A stretch of DNA of 64,000 nucleotides from VAZQ01 sp045811525 (GCA_045811525.1 JBJMTV010000016.1:248001-312000), one strand, 5' to 3'. Shown: positions 41,119 to 50,436, counted from the first letter of the stretch. Notes: generated by a model not told the origin, from the sequence alone. Translations and numbers: made by a program.

Positions 41119-42741
41119 CTAGGCGCTCTTGCGCAGCGGTGCCAAACCATCGGGACCCATGCCCTGCGAGAGCTCGCGCGGCTTGGCCGAGTAGTAGGAG
41201 GCATTATGCTCGCCGCGCAGCGCCTCGCGCGTGAAGTTGATGAGGTGATAAGCGATGAAGCCGATGCCGAGCAGGCCGTCGATCTGACCGCGACGGATAG
41301 CGTGGCGCGCCGCTCGCCAGAATGGCCGGCGATAATCCGACAAGATGCCCATGTGCAACAAGATGCGGAATGCGAGCACCAGCGCACCTGATAAATTGAC
41401 CCAGGTGAGCCGCCCACGCGCCGGCGGAATGATGCGGTTCACGTAGGTCGCATCAACCTGGTGCTCGAAGCGCGCGAACAGCCGTTCGGGGTCGTTGGCA
41501 TAGCCAATGCAGCGACGCCACATCGCGACCACCTCGTCATAGGGCCGCAGGAACCGTACGTTGCTTTCCAGCGCCGGATCGTCGGCGAGCCGCTCCGCCT
41601 TCTTCAACCGGTCCCACAATGGGGTGCGTGGCAGCGCCTGCAGCAGGTTGATGGTCAGCATCGGAATGCGCGAGACGTCGATAAAGTCCTTGAGCCGGCT
41701 CTCGGTGTCTTCAGTGTCGGTATCGAGCCCGAGAATGATCCCGGAGGTGACCTCGAGGCCGTAGTCGTTGAGCGTCTTTATCGATGCCAGCATCGGCACC
41801 GCATTGTTGTGGTTCTTGCGCATCGCCTTGAGCGCGTCGGCCTCCGGCGTCTCGATACCGACGAAGAGCCCCAGGAACAAAGCCTCGCGCATGAGCGAGA
41901 GGATGTCGGGCTGCTTCGCTATGTTGAGAGTCGCCTCGCAGGCGAATTGCATGGGGTAGCCGTGCTGCTTCTGCCAAGCGACGAGATGCGGCAGCATGTC
42001 TTTGGCCGCCTTGCGATTGCCGATGAAATTGTCATCAACGAAATAGACAACCGGCGGATGCCCGTGCTGCTGGCGCATGGCGTCGAGCTCGGCCGTGATC
42101 TGCTGCGCTGTCTTGAGCCGGGGCTGGCGGCCATAGAGACCCGGTATATCGCAGAACTCGCAGAGATACGGACATCCGCTGGAGAATTGCACGGTCAGCA
42201 TCAAATAGTTCTTGAGCGGGATCATATGGTAGGCCGGGATCGGAAAATCCTGCAGCGGCAGGCGCTCCTTGGTCTCGAAACGCAGCTGCCGCCCCGGCCG
42301 TGCCGTGCTCTCGTCAAGGAGGGCAATGATCGCATCGGTCGCATCGCCCATCTCGCCGATGTGCAGGTAGTCGATTTCCGGGTAAAGCTCCGGGGAGGCG
42401 GAGACGGAGGGACCACCCAGCGCCACGGGCTTCCCCGCAGCATGGGCCCGCTCGGCGATGTCATGGACCTGCGGCGCCTGCACGTGCATGCCGCTCACCA
42501 CAACGACATCGGCCCAGCGAAAATCCTCTGCGGTTGCCTTGCCGATGTTCTCATCGACGAAGCGAACCGACCACGATTCCGGCATATAGGCCGCGATCAG
42601 GAGCAGCCCCTGCGGCGGCATGAACGCGCGCACGCCGCGCATGAGCCTGTAGGCATGGTTGAAAGTGCCGAAGGCGGGCGTGTAGTGCGGGAACACGCAG
42701 AGCACCCGCCGGCGGTTCTGCACCGGAACCTGTGAGCGCAC
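41119..42741 (-). CDS. B12-binding radical SAM protein, DUF4070/HpnP (hopanoid methylase)-like
   Basis: A 540-residue protein. The N-terminal cobalamin-binding-type domain reads VLCVFPHYTPAFGTFNHAY and VVVVSGMHVQAPQVHDIAE, with ALGGPSVSASPELYPEIDYL. The radical SAM core begins FSSGCPYLCEFCDIPGLYG with the CxxxCxxC cluster, and YFVDDNFIGNRKAAK follows. The C-terminal part ends in the DYRRPFWRAARHAIRRG helix set found in HpnP, the hopanoid C-2 methylase, and close paralogues. It probably methylates an unactivated carbon using methylcobalamin. I cannot separate true HpnP from paralogues without an alignment. GTG 42741 has GGAGG upstream. The gene stands alone. Confidence 0.75.
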   Translation of the reverse strand: MRSQVPVQNRRRVLCVFPHYTPAFGTFNHAYRLMRGVRAFMPPQGLLLIAAYMPESWSVRFVDENIGKATAEDFRWADVVVVSGMHVQAPQVHDIAERAHAAGKPVALGGPSVSASPELYPEIDYLHIGEMGDATDAIIALLDESTARPGRQLRFETKERLPLQDFPIPAYHMIPLKNYLMLTVQFSSGCPYLCEFCDIPGLYGRQPRLKTAQQITAELDAMRQQHGHPPVVYFVDDNFIGNRKAAKDMLPHLVAWQKQHGYPMQFACEATLNIAKQPDILSLMREALFLGLFVGIETPEADALKAMRKNHNNAVPMLASIKTLNDYGLEVTSGIILGLDTDTEDTESRLKDFIDVSRIPMLTINLLQALPRTPLWDRLKKAERLADDPALESNVRFLRPYDEVVAMWRRCIGYANDPERLFARFEHQVDATYVNRIIPPARGRLTWVNLSGALVLAFRILLHMGILSDYRRPFWRAARHAIRRGQIDGLLGIGFIAYHLINFTREALRGEHNASYYSAKPRELSQGMGPDGLAPLRKSA

Positions 42742-42958
42742 GCAACCTCCAACTCCCGACCCTTACCATGGTCGCCTTCTGCGCGAGGAGACGCAAGGGG
42801 GCCTGGCCTCGCCCTGGCTTGGGGGCGGTACGGCCCGCGGAGCCTTTGCCTTGGGTTTCGTTCCTCACCTATGCCTCCCGCATTGCGTCGGCGGGCTCGA
42901 TCACTATATTCCCGGCGAACAGCGGGCCCTTGCGGCCCGCCATTGGTTTTCTAGCCCC

Positions 42959-44785
42959 ATGCAGCAGCGCAACCTGGCGATCATCGCCCATGTCGATCAT
43001 GGCAAGACGACGCTGGTGGACCGCCTGCTGCAGCAGTCCGGCGCGTTTCGGGAGAACCAGCGTGTTGCCGAGCGTGCCCTCGACTCCAATGATCTCGAGC
43101 GCGAGCGCGGCATAACCATCCTGGCCAAGGTGACCTCGCTGCTATGGCAGGAAAAGCGCATCAACATTGTCGACACCCCAGGTCACGCCGATTTCGGCGG
43201 TGAGGTCGAACGCATCCTGAACATGGTGGATGGCGCCTTGGTGCTGGTCGACGCAGCCGAAGGGCCGTTGCCGCAGACCAAGTTCGTGGTGTCCAAGGCG
43301 CTCAAAGTAGGCCTGCGGCCTATCGTGGTGATCAACAAGGTCGATCGGGCCGACGCGCGCCCCGTGCAGGTGGTGAACGAGGTATTCGACCTGTTCGCCG
43401 CCCTCGATGCCAGCGAGGCGCAGCTTGACTTTCCCATCCTCTATGGCTCGGCCAAAGAGGGCTGGATGGCGGCAAAGCCCGGCGGTCCAAAGGACGAGGG
43501 CATGGCGCCGCTATTCGACCTGGTGATCCGGCACGTGGGTCAGCCGCCAATCGAGGATGGCCCGTTTCGCATGCTGGGCACCATCCTGGAATCCAACCCC
43601 TATCTCGGCCGCATCGTGACCGGGCGCATCAGCGCAGGCTCGGTCAGGCCCAACCAGCTGGTGAAAGTGATTGATCGCAGCGGCAGCCTGGTCGAGGAAG
43701 GGCGCATCACCAAGGTGCTGGCCTTCCGTGGGCTCGATCGCACCGGGGTCGAAGAAGCCTTCGCCGGCGACATCGTGGCGCTCGCCGGACTTCCTCAGGC
43801 CACCGTCTCGCACACGATCTGCGCACCCGAGGTGACCTTTCCGCTGCCTGCGCAGCCGATCGATCCCCCGACCCTCACGATGACTTTTCGCATCAATGAT
43901 TCGCCGCTCGCCGGCACCGAAGGAGACAAGGTGCAGAGCCGGGTCATTCGCGAGCGCCTCTTGCGCGAAGCGGAAGGGAACGTCGCGTTGCGGATCACCG
44001 AGTCACGCGAGAAGGATTCGATGGAGGTCGCCGGCCGCGGCGAGCTGCAGCTGGGAATTCTGATCGAAACGATGCGCCGCGAGGGTTTCGAGCTGTCGGT
44101 GTCGCGGCCCAAGGTGCTGATGGAGCGTGACATCCAAGGCGAGCTGCTCGAGCCGATCGAGGAGGTCGTGATCGACGTCGACGAGGAGCACACCGGTATA
44201 GTCGTGCAGAAGCTCTCCGAGCGGAAGGCCGAGATGACCGAGATGCGCCCGTCCGGCGGTGGCAGGGTGCGGCTCGTCTTTTACGCGCCGACCCGCGGTC
44301 TGATCGGCTACCAGGGCGAGCTGTTGACCGACAGCCGCGGCACGGCAGTCATGAACCGCCTGTTCCATGCCTACGAGCCGTATCGCGGTGAGATCGTCGG
44401 CCGGCGCAACGGCGTGCTGATCTCCAACGACCAGGGCGAGGCGGTCGGCTACGCGCTGTGGAATCTCGAGGATCGCGGCCCGATGATGATCGAGCCGGGC
44501 TGGAAGGTTTATCGTGGCATGATCGTCGGCGAGCACACGCGCGGCAACGACCTCGAAGTCAATGTCCTCAAGGGCAAGAAGCTGACCAACATCCGCACGC
44601 ACTCGAAGGACGAGGCCGTGCGGCTCATTCCGCCGATACGCATGACTCTCGAGAAGGCGCTCGCCTATATCAATGATGACGAGCTGGTCGAGGTGACGCC
44701 GAAGGCCATCCGGCTACGCAAGAAGCTGCTCGATCCGAACGACCGCAAACGAGAAGAGCGGCGCAAGGAGACGGAGCAGGTTTGA
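42959..44785 (+). CDS. typA: Translational GTPase TypA/BipA
   Basis: A 608-residue ribosome-binding GTPase involved in late 50S assembly and stress growth. G1 is AHVDHGKTTLVD, G2 RGITILAK, G3 DTPGHADFGGEVER and G4 NKVDRADA. Elongation-factor-type domains II, III and V follow, then the TypA-specific C-terminus (TNIRTHSKDEAVRLIPP). The frame extends 36 codons upstream, but ATG 42959 gives the family N-terminus MQQRNLAIIAHV. A 15-base near-direct repeat (GGAGCAGGTTTGAGC / GGAGCAGGTTGAGC, 44773-44801) covers its stop codon. Confidence 0.96.
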   Translation: MQQRNLAIIAHVDHGKTTLVDRLLQQSGAFRENQRVAERALDSNDLERERGITILAKVTSLLWQEKRINIVDTPGHADFGGEVERILNMVDGALVLVDAAEGPLPQTKFVVSKALKVGLRPIVVINKVDRADARPVQVVNEVFDLFAALDASEAQLDFPILYGSAKEGWMAAKPGGPKDEGMAPLFDLVIRHVGQPPIEDGPFRMLGTILESNPYLGRIVTGRISAGSVRPNQLVKVIDRSGSLVEEGRITKVLAFRGLDRTGVEEAFAGDIVALAGLPQATVSHTICAPEVTFPLPAQPIDPPTLTMTFRINDSPLAGTEGDKVQSRVIRERLLREAEGNVALRITESREKDSMEVAGRGELQLGILIETMRREGFELSVSRPKVLMERDIQGELLEPIEEVVIDVDEEHTGIVVQKLSERKAEMTEMRPSGGGRVRLVFYAPTRGLIGYQGELLTDSRGTAVMNRLFHAYEPYRGEIVGRRNGVLISNDQGEAVGYALWNLEDRGPMMIEPGWKVYRGMIVGEHTRGNDLEVNVLKGKKLTNIRTHSKDEAVRLIPPIRMTLEKALAYINDDELVEVTPKAIRLRKKLLDPNDRKREERRKETEQV

Positions 44786-45079
44786 GCGGAGCAGGTTGAG
44801 CGAATCGCTCAGCTGCGCACTTACCATTTGTGATGCTTGATTCGCTCTTGCGGTGAGCGCGCTCTACTGGATGCTCCGTCACGCTGCCGACTTTTTCCCG
44901 GGCAGCGCGTGTCATCACTGGCACATCGCACCGCATCGCGAGCTTCTGTCGCTCATTGCAGCCTTTTCTGCAGAACCGACGGCGATTCAGTGTGGCAAAT
45001 TCACACCAGCTTGCGACTGATTAACCGCCGATTAAACATAGCACTTGATGGACGTGATGGCTCTTGGTTCAATCGAGTC

Positions 45080-45589
45080 ATGAGCACGATCCTTATCGAG
45101 GTCCGGCGCGCGAAGTCCTCCGATGCAGGAGCGATTGCCGCGACTCATGACGAAGCCTGGCGCGGCGCCTATCAGGGCGTGATCCCCGGCCCGGAGCTCG
45201 ACAAGCTGATCAACCGGCGCGGCCAGCAGTGGTGGGACAGTGCCATTCGCAAGGGCAGCCGAATCGCCGTGCTTGCATTCGGGGACTGCATCGCCGGTTA
45301 TGCCAATTACGGTCGCAACCGCGCGCGCAGCCTCTACTACGACGGCGAGATCTACGAGCTCTACCTGCGCCCCGAGTTTCAGGGACTGGGCTTTGGCCGC
45401 AAGCTGTTCACGGCAGCGCGCCGCGACCTGGTGCAGAGCAGCTTACAGAGCCTGGTGGTGTGGGCCCTATCCGACAACGAGCCGGCGGTCGCCTTCTACC
45501 GTGCGCTCGGCGGCAAAGCGGTGGCGCGCTCGTCCGAGCGCTTCGGCACCCGCGTGCTCGACAAGGTGGCCTTCGCCTGGACGACCTGA
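45080..45589 (+). CDS. GNAT-family N-acetyltransferase
   Basis: A 169-residue GNAT protein. IEVRRAKSSDAGAIAATHDEAW begins the fold. IYELYLRPEFQGLGFGRKLF has the acetyl-CoA pyrophosphate loop Q/RxxGxG/A, and VVWALSDNEPAVAFYRALGG closes it. The acceptor is unknown. The gene is separated from typA by 294 bases that hold no recognisable gene. Upstream Met codons exist, but ATG 45080 matches the family start. Confidence 0.8.
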   Translation: MSTILIEVRRAKSSDAGAIAATHDEAWRGAYQGVIPGPELDKLINRRGQQWWDSAIRKGSRIAVLAFGDCIAGYANYGRNRARSLYYDGEIYELYLRPEFQGLGFGRKLFTAARRDLVQSSLQSLVVWALSDNEPAVAFYRALGGKAVARSSERFGTRVLDKVAFAWTT

Positions 45590-45671
45590 GGCGGAGATCA
45601 AGCCGCGGCCATCTTTGATTTTCCGAGCTGCCAACCCGACCGTTGAATATTCGAAACGCCTGCGCGATCCG

Positions 45672-46577
45672 CTAATCGCGGTCCTGCGTGCGGTGCTCGC
45701 CGGTCGGCTCTGACAGCCCGGCAATCGCGCATGCGGCTTTCAGCGTGTTGGCGAGGAGGCAGGCGATCGTCATCGGGCCGACACCTCCCGGAACGGGTGT
45801 GATCGCACCGGCAACGCTCACGGCTTCGGCAAACGCAACATCGCCAACGAGGCGTGAGCGGCTTTCTCCGCTCACGCGGTTGATGCCGACGTCGATCACC
45901 ACAGCGCCAGGTTTTATCCAGTCGCCACGAACCATCTCGGCGCGGCCAACAGCGGCGAACAGAACATCCGCCCGACGCGCCACGGCTGGAAGGTCGCGCG
46001 TGCGCGAGTGCGCGACCGTCACCGTGGCGTTCTCGGCGAGCAGCAATTGCGCCAGCGGCTTGCCGACGATGTTCGAGCGCCCGATCACCACCGCCTCGAG
46101 GCCCGTGAGGGCCGGTCGCACCGTCTTCACCAGGTGGATGCAGCCGACCGGAGTGCACGGCGCCAGTGCTGGCAGGCCGGCTGACAAGCGCCCGGCATTG
46201 ATGGGGTGAAAGCCGTCCACATCCTTCATCGGATCGATCGCTGCGATCACCTTCTGGGTGTCGATCTGCTCCGGCAAGGGCAGTTGCACCAGTATGCCAT
46301 GCACGGCGGGATCCGCGTTGAGCCGAGCAATCAGCGCCAACAGCTCGGCCTCGCCCGTGCTCTCCGGCAGCCGGTGATCGAAGGAGCGCATGCCGCTGCC
46401 GGCGGTCATCTTCACCTTGCTGCCGACATAGCTTTCGCTGGCCGGATTGCTGCCGAGGAGCACGACGGCGAGCCCGGGGGTGAGGCCCCGATCGCGCACC
46501 AGCCGGTGTACGGCGTCGGTCACCTTGCCGCGCAATTGCGCTGCCACCGCCTTGCCGTCGATGACCTGTGCAGCCAT
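45672..46577 (-). CDS. folD: Bifunctional methylenetetrahydrofolate dehydrogenase/methenyltetrahydrofolate cyclohydrolase
   Basis: A 301-residue FolD, the cytosolic enzyme that interconverts 5,10-methylene- and 10-formyl-tetrahydrofolate with NADP. The catalytic Lys is in ESYVGSK (Y50, K54). ILVQLPLPEQID and the DPMKDVDGFHP loop are present, the nucleotide motif GRSNIVGKPLAQLLL is intact, and TPVPGGVGPMTIACLL closes the fold. It heads toward DUF167 and yggT upstream on the same strand, a frequent folD neighbourhood in Hyphomicrobiales. Confidence 0.96.
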   Translation of the reverse strand: MAAQVIDGKAVAAQLRGKVTDAVHRLVRDRGLTPGLAVVLLGSNPASESYVGSKVKMTAGSGMRSFDHRLPESTGEAELLALIARLNADPAVHGILVQLPLPEQIDTQKVIAAIDPMKDVDGFHPINAGRLSAGLPALAPCTPVGCIHLVKTVRPALTGLEAVVIGRSNIVGKPLAQLLLAENATVTVAHSRTRDLPAVARRADVLFAAVGRAEMVRGDWIKPGAVVIDVGINRVSGESRSRLVGDVAFAEAVSVAGAITPVPGGVGPMTIACLLANTLKAACAIAGLSEPTGEHRTQDRD

Positions 46578-46605
46578 GCCTGCCCCGCTCCTCCCTGGCC
46601 CCCGA

Positions 46606-46935
46606 TTACGACCCGCCGCAGATTTTCTCCAGCGCTGCAGCGAGCATCGCTCCGCCTCCTGGCACCTTCACGCGTTTGAGCCGGGCGGTAGCGCCTGACA
46701 CCAAACTGATAGAACCTGGCGCAAGCCCGAGCGCCTTGCCAATGAGCGTCATGAGCGCGGCGTTTGCCTCACCATCGCTTGCGGCCGCCCGCACGCGCAC
46801 CTTCAGCACGGCCCGGCCATCCGGCAGCTGCACCACGCCGTCGAAGCTGTCACGCCCGCCGCGCGGGGTCAGGCGCACGCTGAGGACGATTCCGTCCGCC
46901 GTGGTCGTCCATGGCCGCGCATCCCGCAGCGTCAA
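46606..46935 (-). CDS. DUF167 (YggU) family protein
   Basis: A 109-residue protein of the DUF167 family, with VLSVRLTPRGGRDSFDGV, LKVRVRAAASDGEANAALM and the C-terminal ISLVSGATARLKRVKVPG. No function is known for the family. The likely start is TTG at 46935, which overlaps the yggT stop by TTGA. There is no ATG in the conserved N-terminus. It forms an operon with yggT upstream and folD downstream. Confidence 0.82.
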   Translation of the reverse strand: MTLRDARPWTTTADGIVLSVRLTPRGGRDSFDGVVQLPDGRAVLKVRVRAAASDGEANAALMTLIGKALGLAPGSISLVSGATARLKRVKVPGGGAMLAAALEKICGGS

Positions 46936-47222
46936 GGCACGTTGGGAATGATGTACATGTCGATGCAAAGGCGGATGAAGATGATGATCAAGATGACGAT
47001 CACGGGCGAAATATCGAGCCCGCCGAGGCTCGGCATCATGTTGCGAATGGGCCGCAGCACCGGCTCCGTGGCGCGATAGAGGAAATCGCCGATCATCCCG
47101 ACGGCGGGGTTGCGCACATTCACGACATTGAACGCAACGAGCCATGACATGATCGCGGCGGCAATGATGATCCAGACATAGAGCTGGAGGGCGAGATCGA
47201 TGACGAGAAAGAGGGCGCGCAT
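46932..47222 (-). CDS. yggT: YggT-family membrane protein
   Basis: A 96-residue membrane protein with two hydrophobic hairpins: LVIDLALQLYVWIIIAAAIMSW and a C-terminal VIVILIIIFIRL. The family's PVLRPIRNMMPSLGGLDISP motif lies between. YggT proteins are implicated in osmotic or division-site membrane organisation. It is coupled to the DUF167 gene by a four-base overlap. Confidence 0.88.
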   Translation of the reverse strand: MRALFLVIDLALQLYVWIIIAAAIMSWLVAFNVVNVRNPAVGMIGDFLYRATEPVLRPIRNMMPSLGGLDISPVIVILIIIFIRLCIDMYIIPNVP

Positions 47223-47410
47223 GGGCCTTCGCTGGCGAGACTCGTGGCCATGGTGTAGCGGCCCCTTCCTGTGCAAACAAGCGCACTGCGGGCCGATTTG
47301 CACCGGCTCGCCGACGCGAGGCGCAATCCTTGACTCCATGCAGGGGCCGCCCTAAATGGCCCCCACTCGCCCGCAGCCCGGCGTTCGCGGTTTTTGGCTG
47401 CATTCCAGGC

Positions 47411-47486
47411 GGGGCCGTAGCTCAGTTGGGAGAGCGCCTCGTTCGCAATGAGGAGGTCAGGGGTTCGACCCCCCTCGGCTCCACCA
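47411..47486 (+). tRNA. tRNA-Ala (anticodon CGC)
   Basis: A 76-base cloverleaf. The acceptor arm GGGGCCG pairs with CGGCTCC (one G-U). The D arm GCTC/GAGC is complete. The anticodon loop TTCGCAA gives CGC, which reads GCG for alanine. The T arm GGGG-TTCGACC-CCCC is normal. The 3' CCA is encoded at 47484-47486. Confidence 0.97.
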
Positions 47487-47775
47487 AGCTTCCCCGAGTC
47501 TCTGGGCACCTGATCTCCTGGCGAATCGACCCTTATGCGTTCGCCGGCGTGTTCGAACTTCTTGAGGCTGTGCAGGCGCTCGAGAGCGGCTCCTTCCTGT
47601 TGGGCGCGCCGGTTGCTGCTCAAACTGCGTGCTGCATTTCAAAATCCGTTTACGTGCAGAGCTTCAGCGGCCGCAACGCAAGGGGCCCGCGATGTGCCAG
47701 GCAGGGAAGTAGCTGCCGCAAACGAGAACTGCTAACGGTACGGCGTAACGCGCACACGGATGGAGATGTCGCAGC

Positions 47776-48636
47776 ATGCGGCGTCGTATCTTCTGGGTCA
47801 TCGTCGCTGTGCCGCTGGTGTTGGTCGCGGGCGGCGCAGCGGCATCACTTTCCGTGCCGACCATACGGCATACGATTTCGGGCTTGTGGAATCTACCCGA
47901 CCGACTTCCCGCTCTCGCTGGCGCCAGCGAGGTACACTACCAACCCGGCGCCGAGGATTTGGCCGGTGACGCCGCGGCGCTGCTGCCGAACGCGATCGCG
48001 CGGGTTGAAGCTGTGCATGGTCGCCCCTTCGCGCATCCTGTGACGGTGGCGGCGTATGCGACCCCGCAAGCATATGCGGCTGCAAACGGCCAGGGTTCTG
48101 ATATTCCCGTGGGTGTCACGTTCGCGGGCCGGGTGTACCTCTCCCCTAAGCTCTTTCGGCCGCAACACTACCGGCTCCGCGCAATCCTCACGCACGAGCT
48201 TTCGCACGCTCACGTTCAAGGGTGGACCGGCGCAAACGGATACATCCGCCTGCCAAATTGGTTCAAGGAAGGCCTGGCGGTCATGGTGTCGGCGGGCGGG
48301 GGCGCCGAGCTGGTCAGCGAAGAGGAAGCGCGCGGCGCGATCCAACGCGGAGAGCAATTGGTGATCGACGATGCCGGCAGCCTGCAAAATCTTGCTAGCG
48401 TTCGACTCGAAAAGGCGCCTGCGGGAAGACCGCCTTGGTACCCGGTTGTGCTCGCCTACCGCGAAGCCGGAATGTTTGTGACCTATCTGCGAGAATCAGA
48501 TCAGCCGGCTTTTGACCGCATGATGGAGGCCATTCTGGACGGTCGCACCTTCGCGGAAGCAGTAACCACCGGCTACCACGATGACGTGCGGTCACTGTGG
48601 CAAAAGTTCATGGACTCAAGCGTCGCTCAAAAATGA
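47776..48636 (+). CDS. Membrane-anchored metalloprotease-like protein (peptidase MA-like)
   Basis: A 286-residue protein with an N-terminal membrane anchor or signal (residues 5-27). Its zinc-site motif is H140-E141-L-S-H144 in ILTHELSHAHVQGW, followed 21 residues later by E165 in NWFKEGLAVMVS, the gluzincin-type third ligand. This is the pattern of peptidase MA-like domains found in exported proteases. A GGAG lies upstream of the ATG. A secreted Kazal-type inhibitor gene follows 48 bases downstream on the same strand, probably in the same transcript. Substrate and activity are unknown. Confidence 0.72.
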   Translation: MRRRIFWVIVAVPLVLVAGGAAASLSVPTIRHTISGLWNLPDRLPALAGASEVHYQPGAEDLAGDAAALLPNAIARVEAVHGRPFAHPVTVAAYATPQAYAAANGQGSDIPVGVTFAGRVYLSPKLFRPQHYRLRAILTHELSHAHVQGWTGANGYIRLPNWFKEGLAVMVSAGGGAELVSEEEARGAIQRGEQLVIDDAGSLQNLASVRLEKAPAGRPPWYPVVLAYREAGMFVTYLRESDQPAFDRMMEAILDGRTFAEAVTTGYHDDVRSLWQKFMDSSVAQK

Positions 48637-48684
48637 CACCTTGGGGTCATCGATGAGTGCGAGTGGCAAGGCCGGAGAAATGAA

Positions 48685-49023
48685 ATGCGCCTCTACGTAG
48701 CGGCCCTGATCTCGTTGTTGATGGGAGTACAGGCCTCGGCCGTCGAAATCATGCGAGACGGGCGACCCGTAGACGTGCCGGTGTGCGGTGGTTTCGCGGG
48801 ACTTCAATGTACTGCGAACCAATGGTGTCGTTATCCTGAAAGTGCTGGCGCTCGATGCGGATCGGGGGACCACTTCGGCGTATGCCAAGCGCGCCCCGAA
48901 GTCTGTGCAGAAGTCTTCATGCCGGTTTGCGGCTGCGATGGAAAAACGTACAGCAATTCCTGCAAAGCGGCCCTTGCTGGCTTTGACACCGCTCATCCCG
49001 GAGCGTGCAGAGCTGGCCAGTAG
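48685..49023 (+). CDS. Secreted Kazal-type serine protease inhibitor domain protein
   Basis: A 112-residue exported protein with a signal peptide to about residue 19. It has ten cysteines. The C-terminal half is a Kazal-like domain (C74, C82, C84, C93, C108) with the pattern PVCGCDGKTYSNSC. The N-terminal half (C34, C42, C48, C58, C67) may form a second small disulfide fold. Kazal domains inhibit trypsin- or subtilisin-type proteases. They are uncommon but known in bacteria. Its partner protease is unknown; the adjacent HExxH protein is a metalloprotease and therefore not the classical target. Confidence 0.8.
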   Translation: MRLYVAALISLLMGVQASAVEIMRDGRPVDVPVCGGFAGLQCTANQWCRYPESAGARCGSGDHFGVCQARPEVCAEVFMPVCGCDGKTYSNSCKAALAGFDTAHPGACRAGQ

Positions 49024-49159
49024 CTGCATGACACAGTCCGATAGGCGTCGCCTGCAAAGTCCAATCCTTGGAGCAGTTGGCGCACTTGTGCCGGCGTGAT
49101 CGTCACCTCGCCCGCCGCTGGCCAGTGCCAGAGCAAGCGCGACCACCTCGCAGCAGGCG

Positions 49160-50425
49160 ATGAAGCTATTCACGCCTGCAGACGACTCGGTGCTGCGCCA
49201 TCCCCCGTTCGTTCTCTATTGGGCCGCGCGCACCTGCGCCGCCATGGCCTTTCAGATGCTGGGAGTGGCTGTCGCATGGCAAATGTATGCGCTCACCGGC
49301 AGCGCGCTCGATCTAGGCCTCATCGGCCTGATGCAGTTTCTGCCCTCGGCCGCGTTCATGCTGATCGCCGGACAGGTTGCCGACCGCTACCAGCGCCGCC
49401 GCCTGCTCCAGCTCTGCCAGGCGCTGGAGTGTCTGGCGCTTGCGGCACTCGCAGCCGGAGCGTTCTGGGGCTTTGCCGACAAAGGCTTTCTGCTGGCGGC
49501 CGTGCTCGTCTTCGGCGTCGGACGGGCGTTTGAAGCGCCGACCCAGCAGTCGCTGCTTGCCGGGGTGGTGCCGCCCTCGCTATTCCCGACTGCCCTGGCC
49601 GCCGCCACCTCCACGAGTCAATTCGCCACCATCATAGGTCCCGCGCTCGGAGGCGTGCTCTACGTCCTCGGCACGACCATCCCTTACGCGACATGCTTGG
49701 CGCTCGTTCTCGCGTCGATCGCCATGCTCGGGCTCGTGAAGGTGCACAAGTCCATGCACCAACGCACGCCTGTCAGTCTCACGGCCTTCTTCGCCGGCAT
49801 CACCTATATCCGTCATAACCGCGTCTTGCTTGGCGTCATCTCACTTGATCTGTTCGCGGTGCTGCTCGGCGGCGCGACGGCGCTGCTACCGATCTTTGCC
49901 GACGAGATTCTGCACGCCGGCCCGGAAGGGCTAGGCCTCCTGCGCGCCGCCCCAGCAGCCGGCGCGCTGGTCGTCATGAGCGTGCTCACGCTACGGCCGC
50001 TCAGGCGCGGCATTGGCCGCATCATGCTCATTAGCGTCGCCTGCTTCGGGGTGGCGACGATCGTGTTCGCGCTTTCGACCTCTTTCATTCTGTCTATGGC
50101 GGCGCTCACCGTGCTCGGCGCTTCCGATGCAGTGAGCGTCATCATTCGCGTGACCCTGGTGCAGCTCGAGACGCCGGACGAGATGCGCGGCCGGGTCAAT
50201 GCGGTAAACTCGTTGTCGGCCGGCACCTCCAATCAGCTCGGCGAGTTTCGCGCGGGCGTGATGGCGGCCTGGCTCGGCACGCTTCCGGCGGTGCTGGTCG
50301 GTGGGTTCGGGATCATCGCCGTCGTGCTGATATGGCTGCGCACCTTTCCGGCGCTGACGCGCGTGGAAAGTTTTTCAGATCAGGCGAGCAGCCCACGGCC
50401 GTTGGTGTACCCGAAGAAGACTTGA
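49160..50425 (+). CDS. MFS transporter (DHA3/EntS-like efflux type)
   Basis: A 421-residue major facilitator with twelve hydrophobic segments. The N-terminus has the motif A region GQVADRYQRRRLLQLCQ and the C-terminal half the repeat RPLRRGIGRIMLIS. PTQQSLLAGVVPPSLFPTALA and ETPDEMRGRVNAVNSL are typical of the DHA3/EntS group that exports siderophores and drugs. No siderophore genes are near, so the substrate is open. Confidence 0.83.
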   Translation: MKLFTPADDSVLRHPPFVLYWAARTCAAMAFQMLGVAVAWQMYALTGSALDLGLIGLMQFLPSAAFMLIAGQVADRYQRRRLLQLCQALECLALAALAAGAFWGFADKGFLLAAVLVFGVGRAFEAPTQQSLLAGVVPPSLFPTALAAATSTSQFATIIGPALGGVLYVLGTTIPYATCLALVLASIAMLGLVKVHKSMHQRTPVSLTAFFAGITYIRHNRVLLGVISLDLFAVLLGGATALLPIFADEILHAGPEGLGLLRAAPAAGALVVMSVLTLRPLRRGIGRIMLISVACFGVATIVFALSTSFILSMAALTVLGASDAVSVIIRVTLVQLETPDEMRGRVNAVNSLSAGTSNQLGEFRAGVMAAWLGTLPAVLVGGFGIIAVVLIWLRTFPALTRVESFSDQASSPRPLVYPKKT

Positions 50426-50436
50426 GCTCGCGCCGA

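Noticed and set aside
41119..42741. Assigning the symbol hpnP
   Set aside because: The resemblance is to a group with paralogues; without an alignment the specific enzyme cannot be confirmed.
44797..44811. TGAGCGA/TCGCTCA palindrome after typA as a terminator
   Set aside because: The centre is one base and there is no T-run, so a stable hairpin terminator is unlikely.
47411..47486. tRNA-Ala as an integration site of a genomic island
   Set aside because: I saw no second copy of the tRNA 3' end and no integrase gene in the window.
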